Virus record (IMG/VR): IMGVR_UViG_3300031825_000050
Span: 1 to 37,751 of that record
Strand: one strand, 5' to 3'
From: a virus
Length of the DNA: 37,751 bases
The notes under the pieces were generated by a model that was not told the origin of the DNA, searched no databases, and worked only from the letters and a program-made list of their open reading frames with translations. Position 1 is the stretch's first letter. Each line of letters begins with the position of its first letter. The position numbers and the translations under genes are program-made. Shown piece after piece: positions 24,479-32,138 of the stretch.

Positions 24479-25728
24479 GCGACCCGATCAGCGGCTACCT
24501 GAACCAGGCGGCGTCCGCCTACCGCAACGCCACAGCCTACGCGCGGCCGATCTGCCGGCTGGTGGTCAACGGCCAGGACATCACCGCCGCCGTCACCCAA
24601 CGCCTGGTCGGCATCGAACTCACCGACAACCGCGGCATGGAGGCCGACCAGCTCACCGTCACCCTGTCCGACCACGACGGCCTGCTGGCCATCCCGCCCC
24701 GCGGTGCCGAGGTGCGCCTGTGGCTGGGCTGGAGCGACACCGGCCTGGTAGACAAGGGCCGCTACACCGTGGACGAAGTGGAGCACAGCGGTGCGCCGGA
24801 CGTGCTCAGCATCCGCGCCCGCAGCGCCGACCTGCGCTCCGGGCTCAAGGGCCGCCGCGAGCGCAGCTGGCACGGGCAGACCCTCGGCGCCGTCGTCCAG
24901 GCCATCGCCGCCGCCTACGGCCTCACCCCGGTGATCGGCGCCGGTCTGGCGAATATCCCGCTGGCCCATCTCGACCAGGCCAACGAGAGCGACGCCAACC
25001 TGCTGAGCCGCCTCGGCCAGCAGCACGACGCCATCGCCACCGTGAAGGCCGGACGGCTGCTGTTCATGCCGGTGGGGCAGTCCACCACCGCCAGCGGCCT
25101 GCCGCTGCCCCATGTCACCCTGACCCGGCAGGACGGCGATCAGCACCGCTACCTGGAAGCCGACCGCGACAGCTATACCGGCGTGCGCGCCTACTACTAC
25201 GAGGTCAACAGCGCCGAGAAGAAACAGGCTATCGCCGGCGGCGACGACAGCAACCTCAAGGACCTGCGCCACGTCTACAGCGACCGGCAGAGCGCCCTGG
25301 TCGCCGCCGGAGCCGAATGGCGGCGCCTGCAGCGCGGCACGGCCACGCTCAGCTACACCCTGGCCAAGGGCCGGCCGGACCTGATCCCGGAGCTGACCTA
25401 CTCCCTGGTCGGCATCAAGCCCGAGATCGCCGCCTACGTTTGGCTGGGCGGCAACATCCGCCACAGCTTCACGGCCGAGGCCTACACCACCAGCCTGGAG
25501 CTGGACTCCAAGCTGCCGGATGCGGAGGAGGTGGCCGAGCTAGCGGAGGAGGGAAACTACACCGGCATCGTCGCCTGGTACCGGGACGGCAAGAACGGCG
25601 AGCAGAAGCAGATCACCAAGGGCGACATGACCCGGCCCAAGCGGTTGACCCACCTGTACGAGAGCAAGGCCAGTGCGGAGAAGGTGGCGGAGCGGGAGTG
25701 GAAACGGTTGCAGACCGCGCAGGCATGA
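24475..25728 (+). CDS. D: Baseplate hub / late control protein D (P2 gpD-like)
   Basis: A 417-residue hub protein (P2 gpD about 387), structurally like T4 gp27. It contains LVGIELTDNRGMEADQLTVT, SWHGQTLGAVVQAIAAAYGL and AHLDQANESDANLLSRLGQQ. It connects tube, gpU and the gpV spike. The ATG is fixed by overlap with the U stop; the in-frame opening from 23272 crosses T and U. Last gene of the late FI-D operon; a strong hairpin follows three bases later. Confidence 0.95.
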   Translation: MSDPISGYLNQAASAYRNATAYARPICRLVVNGQDITAAVTQRLVGIELTDNRGMEADQLTVTLSDHDGLLAIPPRGAEVRLWLGWSDTGLVDKGRYTVDEVEHSGAPDVLSIRARSADLRSGLKGRRERSWHGQTLGAVVQAIAAAYGLTPVIGAGLANIPLAHLDQANESDANLLSRLGQQHDAIATVKAGRLLFMPVGQSTTASGLPLPHVTLTRQDGDQHRYLEADRDSYTGVRAYYYEVNSAEKKQAIAGGDDSNLKDLRHVYSDRQSALVAAGAEWRRLQRGTATLSYTLAKGRPDLIPELTYSLVGIKPEIAAYVWLGGNIRHSFTAEAYTTSLELDSKLPDAEEVAELAEEGNYTGIVAWYRDGKNGEQKQITKGDMTRPKRLTHLYESKASAEKVAEREWKRLQTAQA

Positions 25729-25730
25729 AG

Positions 25731-25753
25731 AAGGGCGCCAAGGCGCCCTTTTC
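25731..25753 (+). terminator. Terminator of the late tail operon
   Basis: AAGGGCGCC (25731-25739) pairs with GGCGCCCTT (25742-25750) and is followed by TTT. It begins three bases after the D stop. It also faces the leftward cargo operon whose last stop is at 25828. Confidence 0.88.
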
Positions 25754-25827
25754 TAGAGTTTGCAGACTGTGAGTTTTCTCCGCTAACCCCCCCACATTCC
25801 GTGAATGCCATGCATGAGGACAAGCGG

Positions 25828-27249
25828 TCAAGACATCATAAAGGCATCAACATCAGCAACGGTGCGTAGTATTTCACTTTCCTTGACTTGATAAGCAGTA
25901 GCAAGCTCGGCACTTCTGCACAAAATTAGCCTGCGATTTAATTCGAAATCGAATGCGGCTTTTGTTAGATCCCCAAGCTTATCGAATTTGGCATCGATTT
26001 CAGCAATAACACGTTTACTTGCCTCGTCGAGCCTATCTAGAAAAGCTTGCATCTCTGCACGCACTCTCGCACCATCTGCTTTGGTTAGACCAACTGCAAA
26101 TTGGGTGAGCATTTTTCCTGAGATTGATCCAATAACAGCGCCAAGCACTGGAATCGGAATAAGTGTTTGCCCTGCTACAGTTGCCAAGCCAACGATGGCA
26201 GATTCAGAACAAATAGCTAAGCCGAGTTCTAGGAACTCCTCAGTGTTAATCTTTCCCGATGCAAGGTCAGCTGATAAGGAAGCAACTCCTTTGGTGGCAC
26301 TTACTATTGCGCCGGCAAATGGTGCAGATAAGTCGGCATAGTTGGTTAGGATGTAAATTGATCCGCCCGCTATTGCGCCGCCAACTCCAGATTTACTTGC
26401 ATCAATGCCAACTTCTTTCCAATCTTCAGCAGTGAGTTCTCCTTTAAAGATGTTCTTGCCGCCCTTATATTTACGATAAAGGGATACTGACAGCCCTATG
26501 CCTGCAGCAAGACCTCCAGCGATTGCTGAGGCCTGGGCAGCACCAGCTAGAGAGGGCTGATGGTCTGCTTGAATCTGCTCCTTTTTGAGATCACTCTCTC
26601 GTTTTATGTCTTGTTCATGTCGATCAATAGTTCGGTGTACTGCTCCTTGTTGAGGCTCTGCATAGGTGGAGATGCCAGGGCGTACAACCTCATCAAAAGG
26701 CTTTCCAGTTAACCTTTCAATTTCTGCTATCTTTTCTAGAATCGCAGTCTTAGCATGAGGGTCATTTCTTAATCTAAGAATGTCTTCATATTGATCTTTG
26801 GGGATGTGATAGTATGAGGAGCCATCGCGTCCAAAATTACTATATTTATTCATGTGCTCAAGCACGCCTTTCAGCGTGTTGTTTGCACCGTTATAGAATT
26901 TGGATTGGACGGCATCGCCGTTGATAATATAGTCAACGCTATCAGTGCGGCCGATATTATCAATGCTTGCTGTTAGTGTCTCTCCTTTAAGGGCTGATCG
27001 AGCGTTTCGTATCCCAACCTCAAGCTGCTCGGCAATTTCACCATGCTTTGTTGCTGGATTTCCTAAGATGTTTTCAGGAGAGCCAATAAAGTTTCGTATT
27101 TTTTGCATCTCCTCCATTGCGGAGGAGAAAGCTTTGTCTGTGTTGTGTAGAGATGTTGTTTTTGCTTGTTCTCTGGCATTGTTAATAATGTCAACTACGA
27201 TGCCGCTAAGCTGGTCTTCGACGGTATGAGATGTGCGTGAACGGCTCAT
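25828..27249 (-). CDS. Unknown cargo protein; possible PD-(D/E)XK-like half plus Gly/Ala-rich hydrophobic half
   Basis: A 473-residue protein of unknown family. The N-terminal half is soluble; it has KHGEIAEQLEVGI (Glu71, Glu74) and then VDYIINGDAVQSKF (Asp106, Gln115, Lys117). The spaced E...D...QxK pattern recalls restriction-endonuclease-like folds such as Mrr, which use QxK, but this is only a motif reading. The C-terminal half has three Gly/Ala-rich hydrophobic stretches (about 233-256, 287-325, 350-388) and then a helical tail (398-430, ARVRAEMQAFLDRLDEASKR). It is AT-rich and leftward. The ATG overlaps the stop of the 27246 gene by four bases, so the two are coupled. No match to any P2 structural or regulatory gene. 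It is a candidate effector or sensor of a defence operon. Confidence 0.8.
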   Translation of the reverse strand: MSRSRTSHTVEDQLSGIVVDIINNAREQAKTTSLHNTDKAFSSAMEEMQKIRNFIGSPENILGNPATKHGEIAEQLEVGIRNARSALKGETLTASIDNIGRTDSVDYIINGDAVQSKFYNGANNTLKGVLEHMNKYSNFGRDGSSYYHIPKDQYEDILRLRNDPHAKTAILEKIAEIERLTGKPFDEVVRPGISTYAEPQQGAVHRTIDRHEQDIKRESDLKKEQIQADHQPSLAGAAQASAIAGGLAAGIGLSVSLYRKYKGGKNIFKGELTAEDWKEVGIDASKSGVGGAIAGGSIYILTNYADLSAPFAGAIVSATKGVASLSADLASGKINTEEFLELGLAICSESAIVGLATVAGQTLIPIPVLGAVIGSISGKMLTQFAVGLTKADGARVRAEMQAFLDRLDEASKRVIAEIDAKFDKLGDLTKAAFDFELNRRLILCRSAELATAYQVKESEILRTVADVDAFMMS

Positions 27250-28100
27250 TTAACATCTATCTTAAGATTGAGAAGTTTGGATAGCGATCTAACGTGGTTG
27301 ATTAGGGCGCCGATCTGCTCGCGTTGTTCACGATTGAAATATGCATAGTCACGAGGGGCTTTGTATAGTAAATGGCTAAATAACTTGTCAAGACCGTCCA
27401 GGTGACTCTTTGTTAGATCTTTGATTCTTACAATTTCACGTAGTGCCGCGTTAAGAGTTGCAGTGTGCGTGGAGATTTTCTTTCGCTGCTTATTAGCATC
27501 TTCTGCAATCTTTCCATTCTGGCGACGCATATAAAGACCGCTCCCTACCAGAGCAGTGCTTCCAATTATCACGCCGACTGGACCTGCTAGCGCCAGTAAG
27601 GCTGATCCGGCGCTCATTCCGCCACCACCTGCAGCTAAGGCTCCACCACCTAACCATGCCAAGGCCGCATTTGCCGCAGCTGCACCTGACAGAGCGGAAA
27701 TAGCTGTGCCGGTAGAGGCGGTTCCAAAAGTGGTGGCAATGGCCATTGCAGCCGTAGGTGCAAGGGCTGCGGTACCTACACCAGCAGCAACGCCCGCAGC
27801 CGAAGCGCCGCCAGCCTTCACGCTTGCCTTCTGTGCCTCTACCTCTAACTCATGCAGAATGTTAGTGAAGATGGTAAATTCGGCCTTGTATTCAGAAAAG
27901 GTTTTATCAAACTCTTTTGGCTTGTTAGCAAGAGAGTTGATATAAGCCTCAATGGCCGGAATTATTCCTTTGCTACTAGATGCTCGAAGCTCATAGAGTT
28001 TAATGGATGCTTCTTGCGTGGTTTTGCACTGTTTCTCGTATTCTTTATGAGTTCTCTCTAGTGCCTCTAGTGCTTCCTTCTTTAATCCGCCGTTTAACAT
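27246..28100 (-). CDS. Unknown cargo protein with coiled coil and glycine-zipper-like segment
   Basis: A 284-residue protein. Residues 1-95 are helical and charged (coiled-coil-like). Residues 97-190 are a long Gly/Ala/Ser-rich hydrophobic stretch (for example GTASTGTAISALSGAAA and GGGALAAGGGGMSAGSALL) ending in AGPVGVIIGSTALVGSGLYM. Residues 195-284 are again helical and basic. This layout is compatible with a membrane-inserting, pore-type effector held by coiled coils; that role is inferred. AAGGA lies upstream of the ATG. It is the middle gene of a three-gene leftward AT-rich operon, 52 bases after the NYN gene and overlapping the last gene. Base composition within the Gly/Ala part is higher in GC, as the residues demand. 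Confidence 0.8.
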   Translation of the reverse strand: MLNGGLKKEALEALERTHKEYEKQCKTTQEASIKLYELRASSSKGIIPAIEAYINSLANKPKEFDKTFSEYKAEFTIFTNILHELEVEAQKASVKAGGASAAGVAAGVGTAALAPTAAMAIATTFGTASTGTAISALSGAAAANAALAWLGGGALAAGGGGMSAGSALLALAGPVGVIIGSTALVGSGLYMRRQNGKIAEDANKQRKKISTHTATLNAALREIVRIKDLTKSHLDGLDKLFSHLLYKAPRDYAYFNREQREQIGALINHVRSLSKLLNLKIDVK

Positions 28101-28152
28101 CTTGTAATTCCTTAATTGCTGAGTTGTAGCTCTTTTGCATCGAGCGCTGATT

Positions 28153-28881
28153 CTATCTATGTAAGTTGTTTCGTATTTTTACGTGTAGATGGTTGACGAT
28201 CCCAGCAGAGTCTGGCACCTCTTTGCATTCCAGATATCCTTGTTGCCGAACTAAAGTGCTGAGCTTTGTAAAGCCATAGTTTCGCGGGTCAAAGGATGTG
28301 TTGTTTTTACTGATGAAGTATCCAACAGCTGAAAGCTTAGCCCATCCGTCATCATGCGAGGTTTCATTAATTGCATGAGATAGAAGATCTTTTAGGTTAG
28401 GCAGATCTTCTACTGTCGCTGATGCATTTTGGTTGTCAACTTTACGTAAGACCTCTAAGAAAACAAACTTATCGCATGCTGCGATAAATGACTCTGGCGT
28501 CTTTCTCTCGCCGAATCCATAAACTACTTTCCCTGCTTCCCGTAGGCGCGTCGCAAGTCTCGTGAAGTCGCTGTCGCTCGAAACTATGCAGAAGCCATCA
28601 ACATGGCCTGCATAAAGGATGTCCATGGCATCTATAATGAAAGCTGAGTCTGTAGAGTTTTTGCCTTTGGTATATGCAAACTGCTGCATGGGCTGGATTG
28701 CATAACGGTGCAGTTGGTCTTTCCACCTTACTAAATTTTGTGTGGTCCAGTCTCCATAAGCACGTTTGATTGTGGCTACTCCAAATTTCGTTACTTCTTC
28801 TAATAGTTCTTTGATAACGGATGATGAAGCGTTGTCCGCGTCAATCAGTACAGCAAGTTTTGCTGGGTCCTTATTTGACAT
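28153..28881 (-). CDS. NYN-domain RNase with C-terminal OST-HTH/LOTUS domain
   Basis: A 242-residue protein. The NYN (PIN-like) nuclease fold shows LIDADNAS (Asp14, Asp16, Asn17), the STDSAFIIDAMDILY block (Asp78, Asp84) and IVSSDSDFTRLATRLREAG (Asp103, Asp105), which together make the acidic metal site. After a linker near 145-158, residues 160-238 (LKDLLSHAINE, FDPRNYGFTKLSTLVRQQGY) fit an OST-HTH/LOTUS RNA-binding domain, as in bacterial LabA-like proteins. It would bind and cut RNA, or act as a regulator. It is the first gene of the three-gene leftward cargo operon and AT-rich. No convincing promoter box could be fixed upstream of 28881. Confidence 0.88.
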   Translation of the reverse strand: MSNKDPAKLAVLIDADNASSSVIKELLEEVTKFGVATIKRAYGDWTTQNLVRWKDQLHRYAIQPMQQFAYTKGKNSTDSAFIIDAMDILYAGHVDGFCIVSSDSDFTRLATRLREAGKVVYGFGERKTPESFIAACDKFVFLEVLRKVDNQNASATVEDLPNLKDLLSHAINETSHDDGWAKLSAVGYFISKNNTSFDPRNYGFTKLSTLVRQQGYLECKEVPDSAGIVNHLHVKIRNNLHR

Positions 28882-28972
28882 AGAGGCCTCTCTGTATGAT
28901 CACAAGTATTGGTTTAACAGCTGCAATTACTTGGCTCGCTGTCATCTGCACAGGTGATGGTCTGAGCAACCA

Positions 28973-29431
28973 CTACTGATATTCCAAGACCTCACCAGCA
29001 GCGAGGCGCTTCTGTTCGTCCTCTGTCAGTTGCCACAAGGCTTCCTCGGTTGAGGCTATTGCATTTGAGCGCAGGAGAAAGGGAAACCGTTCGGAAAGAC
29101 CATGAAGAGGGGCTGTGTTATGCAACAGCCGTGGCGGTGTTCCGTTCAGGTAGAACGCCAGCTGGAAAAAACTCTTGGAGTAAACCGGTAGTTCGACTGC
29201 TTTGACGCGTAAGGCGCGCGCGTCTTTGGCAGCAGGAGCATTGGCGAGATTTTTCAGCAGGGAAAGGGTCAGGCCTGGTTTCTTTCCTTGCTGGTGATGC
29301 TCATGGAGATAGTTGAGAAGCCAATAAACGCCCTGTAGCGAAAAGGTGTACTGGTATCCATGGATGTCCTTTTCCACTGCAATGCCGCGCTGCATCAGGT
29401 GCAACTCATCCTTGGTGCTCAATGTAGCCAT
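28973..29431 (-). CDS. Unknown protein downstream of the repressor
   Basis: A 152-residue soluble protein of unknown family. The start region STKDELHLMQRGIAVEKDI is followed by a hydrophobic/aromatic core (FSLQGVYWLLNYLHEH), and the C-terminus is acidic (LTEDEQKRLAAGEVLEY). No membrane segment or known motif. It starts 34 bases after the repressor stop on the same strand, so it is probably co-transcribed and made in the lysogen. A role in lysogeny or superinfection exclusion is possible but not shown. Confidence 0.75.
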   Translation of the reverse strand: MATLSTKDELHLMQRGIAVEKDIHGYQYTFSLQGVYWLLNYLHEHHQQGKKPGLTLSLLKNLANAPAAKDARALRVKAVELPVYSKSFFQLAFYLNGTPPRLLHNTAPLHGLSERFPFLLRSNAIASTEEALWQLTEDEQKRLAAGEVLEYQ

Positions 29432-29465
29432 GCTGTCCCTCTAATCTGTACCAATTGGGAACAGA

Positions 29466-29891
29466 TTAAGCTGGCCTTTTGATATCAGCAACAACCGCTT
29501 CCAACGTCTGAACTCGCTGCTCGAGGACGGTCAGGCGTTTCTTTTCCTCAGCAGCGTCTTGTATCTCCCGCTGCTCGGCCTCGGTGAGTGAGCGGAACAG
29601 GGCCAGGATGGCCTCTTCCCGGGGATTGTGGGCCGGGCTGCTGGGCGCGGGAGCCGGCGCAGCCGACTCCCCGCGGAACATAGGGCCTTCTCCTGTAAGC
29701 AGCCAATCCAGAGAAAGGTTTTTCTCTTGAGCGACCTTTACACATTCTGAGTAAGGGATCGTCCCTCTATTGCGCCAATTACCAACAGTCGAGCGTTTAG
29801 TGCCCATGGCGAGACAGAGGGCCGAATCGTCTTTAACGCCGAAAACAAGCTGTAACCGGTCAAGCACGGCGGCTGCATCTGTTTTACTCAA
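29466..29891 (-). CDS. C: Phage repressor C (CI-type helix-turn-helix, no peptidase domain)
   Basis: A 141-residue DNA-binding protein. Residues 5-67 are a CI-repressor-type HTH domain (LDRLQLVFGVKDDSALCLAM, STVGNWRNRGTIPYSECV, LSLDWLLTGEGPM). A Pro/Ala linker and a short coiled coil (EEKKRLTVLEQRVQTLEAVV) follow, likely for oligomerisation. There is no S24 peptidase domain, so RecA-stimulated self-cleavage is not expected. I choose TTG 29891 because the leftward promoter I infer would start near 29928, downstream of the longer opening at 29963, and AAGGGG lies upstream of this TTG. It maintains lysogeny by binding the switch region to its right. Confidence 0.85.
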   Translation of the reverse strand: MSKTDAAAVLDRLQLVFGVKDDSALCLAMGTKRSTVGNWRNRGTIPYSECVKVAQEKNLSLDWLLTGEGPMFRGESAAPAPAPSSPAHNPREEAILALFRSLTEAEQREIQDAAEEKKRLTVLEQRVQTLEAVVADIKRPA

Positions 29892-29963
29892 TTTGGGTAA
29901 AATCCCCTTGACTTGCTCGAAATGGGTAAATAGGCTTACACGCAATGAGTACAGTCTAACCAA
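29892..29963. promoter_or_regulatory. Lysogeny switch: divergent PC/PR promoters with GGGTAAA operators
   Basis: Rightward: TTGACT (29908-29913), 17 bp, TAGGCT (29931-29936). Leftward on the minus strand: TTGGTT (29963-29958), 17 bp, TGTAAG (29940-29935). The -10 boxes overlap, so firing of one should exclude the other. GGGTAAA occurs at 29895-29901 and 29924-29930 in similar AT-rich context (consensus AWWTGGGTAAAWW), the second inside the PR spacer. These are the likely operators of repressor C. Assignments are by eye. Confidence 0.65.
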
Positions 29964-29980
29964 CCGAGAATCAATGAACC

Positions 29981-30079
29981 ATGAGCTACCTACTCACTGC
30001 TTTAAGCGGCCTCGCTAAGCGCCAGGAAGAGACGCTCCCGGCGCAATCGAGCGCTATGGGCACTCAAGGCCAGGTCTGA
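29981..30079 (+). CDS. Possible 32-residue leader peptide gene
   Basis: A short open frame (MSYLLTALSGLAKRQEETL...) begins about 38 bases after the inferred PR start point and ends 11 bases before the next gene. There is no strong ribosome binding site, and no family is recognised. It is the first open frame of the early transcript and may be a small phage protein or a leader. Low confidence. Confidence 0.35.
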   Translation: MSYLLTALSGLAKRQEETLPAQSSAMGTQGQV

Positions 30080-30089
30080 CGAGGCCCCG

Positions 30090-30362
30090 ATGAACAAAAA
30101 CCAGATCCGTGCCCGCCTCGTCGAGAAGGGCAGCAGCTTTCGCCAGTTCGCCCTGGCAAACGGCTACGAGCCGCGCCATGTCACCCAGGTGGTCGCCCGC
30201 TGGGCCGGTGCCGACCGACTGCCGAACGGCCGGCAGGCCTTCGCCATTCTCCGCGATCTGTCGCGGGAGATCGGTAGCGAGGTGCTGCCCGGCATCCTCG
30301 GCCCGCAAGAGGGTGGGGATTCCAGCGAAGCGAGCAGCCCTGCGGAGAACAGTAATGGCTAA
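30090..30362 (+). CDS. BcepMu gp16-like small DNA-binding protein (possible Cox analogue)
   Basis: A 90-residue protein whose body (NKNQIRARLVEKGSSFRQFA, then VTQVVARWAG) is an HTH-like fold that I recognise as the BcepMu gp16 phage-associated family. The C-terminal ~20 residues are acidic and low-complexity. Its place, first full gene of the early operon opposite the repressor, is where P2 encodes Cox, which represses PC and directs excision. A Cox role is inferred from position. The ATG is preceded by GACGAGG. Confidence 0.75.
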   Translation: MNKNQIRARLVEKGSSFRQFALANGYEPRHVTQVVARWAGADRLPNGRQAFAILRDLSREIGSEVLPGILGPQEGGDSSEASSPAENSNG

Positions 30363-30849
30363 GTGCTCAGCGGAAAAACAGAATCGGAAACCTCCTGTTC
30401 TGGAAACCCGCCGCCAGGTGATGAGCGCAGTGGTGTGCGACTACCCGGGCGGCCGCGAGTGTGCCGCTGCGCGGTTGGGGCTGCGCTTGAAGCAGTTCGA
30501 CAACCACGTCTACGAGAACACCGGCAGCCGCCCGCTCAGCGACGAGCAGATCCACCTGCTCGAACAGGTGACCGGCACCGTCCACTTCCCGAACTACGTC
30601 GCCGGCCTGTACGGCGGGGTGTTCGTGCGGATCGACGATCCCGAGCGGCTGGACAACATCGAGCTCTACGAGCGCTCCATCAAAACCGCCGTGCGGCGCG
30701 GGGAGGTGGACAAGATCATCGCCGAGGCATTGGCTGATGGCGTCATCCAGGAGCACGAGGTCGCCGCGATTCTCGCCGCTCACCGGGCACACATCGCAGC
30801 GCGGCATGCCGAGGTGCAGGCGGTGATCGTTCTGCACAGCAATCAGTAA
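30355..30849 (+). CDS. YmfL-like putative regulatory protein
   Basis: A 164-residue protein. VMSAVVCDYPGGRECAAARL and LKQFDNHVYENTGSRPLSDE are typical of the YmfL/CII-like phage regulatory family: a DNA-binding N-terminus recognising early control sites. The C-terminal part is helical (RSIKTAVRRGEVDKIIAEAL). The ATG at 30355 overlaps the previous gene by eight bases; the longer opening from 30109 runs out of frame through that gene. Its exact target is unknown. Confidence 0.78.
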   Translation: MAKCSAEKQNRKPPVLETRRQVMSAVVCDYPGGRECAAARLGLRLKQFDNHVYENTGSRPLSDEQIHLLEQVTGTVHFPNYVAGLYGGVFVRIDDPERLDNIELYERSIKTAVRRGEVDKIIAEALADGVIQEHEVAAILAAHRAHIAARHAEVQAVIVLHSNQ

Positions 30850-30859
30850 GGAGCCTTCC

Positions 30860-31402
30860 ATGTCTACCAGCCTTATCCCTGTATTCAACGGCGACCTCGA
30901 TGGGCGCTCCCAGCAGCTCTGCGATGCGCGTGATCTTCACCAGTTCCTGCAGGTAGGCCGCGATTTCAGCAACTGGATCAAGGGCCGCATTGAGCAATAC
31001 GGCTTCGTTGAAGGCGAGGGCTTTTCGCCCGTTTTGGCGAAAAGTACCGGTGGCAGACCGGGTCTGGAGTACCACCTCACCCTCGACATGGCCAAGGAGC
31101 TGGCCATGGTTGAGAACAACGAAAAGGGCCGTCAGGTACGCCGCTACTTCATCGCCATGGAGCGGGAGGCGCGGGAAAGCCGTGGGGCTACCTACCTGAG
31201 CGTCGGCCAGCAACTGGCGATTCACCGGCAGGTGCCCAAGCTGCTCGGCCTGCTCAAGACGGAAACCGCTCCAGCCATCCGCCAGACCCTGTACGCGCAG
31301 CTCTGCCAGCACTGCCACTTGCTGGCCATTCCGGCGCCTTCGCTGGAGAGCGTGGGGCGCAGCAAGCCGGAGAACGGCGATCTGTTTCCGGCACAGGGCT
31401 GA
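30860..31402 (+). CDS. AntA/AntB-family antirepressor
   Basis: A 180-residue protein. LCDARDLHQFLQVGRDFSNW and KGRIEQYGFVEGEGF form the AntA/AntB domain, and LTLDMAKELAMVENNEKGRQ with RRYFIAMERE completes it (to about residue 108). The C-terminal part is a variable helical domain. Such proteins can bind and inactivate phage repressors. Because repressor C lacks a peptidase domain, this gene may offer an induction route, but the interaction is inferred. AAGGAG precedes the ATG. Confidence 0.88.
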   Translation: MSTSLIPVFNGDLDGRSQQLCDARDLHQFLQVGRDFSNWIKGRIEQYGFVEGEGFSPVLAKSTGGRPGLEYHLTLDMAKELAMVENNEKGRQVRRYFIAMEREARESRGATYLSVGQQLAIHRQVPKLLGLLKTETAPAIRQTLYAQLCQHCHLLAIPAPSLESVGRSKPENGDLFPAQG

Positions 31403-31407
31403 GCCCG

Positions 31408-31701
31408 ATGAGCAGTACTTACAAGCTCGTTTGCCCGCATTGCCATGGGCGCATGCGCATCCGCACCTCGGAAGGCCAACACATCTTCCTGCGCATCGCC
31501 TACCTGCAGTGCACCAACGAGGCCTGTTCCTGGAGCGTTCGGGCCGAGTTTCAGATGACCCACGAAATGGCCCCGAGCGGCATGCCGAACCCGACGGTAC
31601 AGCTGCCGCAGGCAACCCGGGCACACCGCCGCGAGGCGATGCGTTCGGTGGACGACACGCAACTAGATCTGGTCGATCAACTGGAGAGCGAAGCGCTATG
31701 A
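31408..31701 (+). CDS. ogr: Ogr/Delta-type zinc-finger activator of late genes
   Basis: A 97-residue protein with Cys9, Cys12, Cys35 and Cys40 (C-X2-C-X22-C-X4-C), the exact zinc-binding spacing of P2 Ogr and P4 Delta. The following SWSVRAEFQMTHEMAPSGMP is also the family hallmark. It would bind the palindromes at 6040, 13233 and 18957 and recruit RNA polymerase through the alpha subunit, as P2 Ogr does. In P2 ogr lies after D; here it is in the early operon, which fits an early-to-late relay. The stop overlaps the next start (ATGA). Confidence 0.93.
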   Translation: MSSTYKLVCPHCHGRMRIRTSEGQHIFLRIAYLQCTNEACSWSVRAEFQMTHEMAPSGMPNPTVQLPQATRAHRREAMRSVDDTQLDLVDQLESEAL

Positions 31702-32063
31702 GCAGTACAGAGGTGAAAGCCATGGATTACCGCGAGCAGATGCAACAGGCCGCCCTCGACTTCCTCCGTCGCCATCAGGCCGAGCATCTGGGCGACGATC
31801 AGCGCCTGTTCGAGCGGGCCTGCGACTACCTGGTGAATGGTCTGGACGTGCCGGCCTTCATGGCGCCGCGTTTGGCCCATCTGGCCATGACCCAACTGGT
31901 CGAGCGCCCGGCCCGCGTCATCGTCGCCCGCGCCGCCAGCGATGCCGAGCGCGCCTGCCTGGTCAACTCGCTGACCGGCGAGAGCGCCCTGGTTCCCCAG
32001 CGGTGGTTGCCGCATCGCCTGCAGTGCCTGGCAGCGCCTCCAGCGGCCGCCGTCACTCGCTGA
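31698..32063 (+). CDS. Small unknown early protein
   Basis: A 121-residue, mainly helical protein. QMQQAALDFLRRHQAEHLGD starts the domain; PAFMAPRLAHLAMTQLVERP follows. No catalytic or metal motif is seen. It is translationally coupled to ogr by a four-base overlap. An in-frame ATG at 31722 (MDYREQ) is an alternative start. Function unknown. Confidence 0.75.
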   Translation: MSSTEVKAMDYREQMQQAALDFLRRHQAEHLGDDQRLFERACDYLVNGLDVPAFMAPRLAHLAMTQLVERPARVIVARAASDAERACLVNSLTGESALVPQRWLPHRLQCLAAPPAAAVTR

Positions 32064-32138
32064 CACTCCCTTGAATTAACCCCTCTCCATACCCGCCAGA
32101 GCGCGGGTAGGGGGAAGTTGCGCCCGAAAGGTGGCTTT

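Noticed and set aside
29892-29963. N-terminal extension of the repressor to 29963
   Set aside because: It would start upstream of the inferred transcription start and overlap the promoter; TTG 29891 has a better ribosome binding site.
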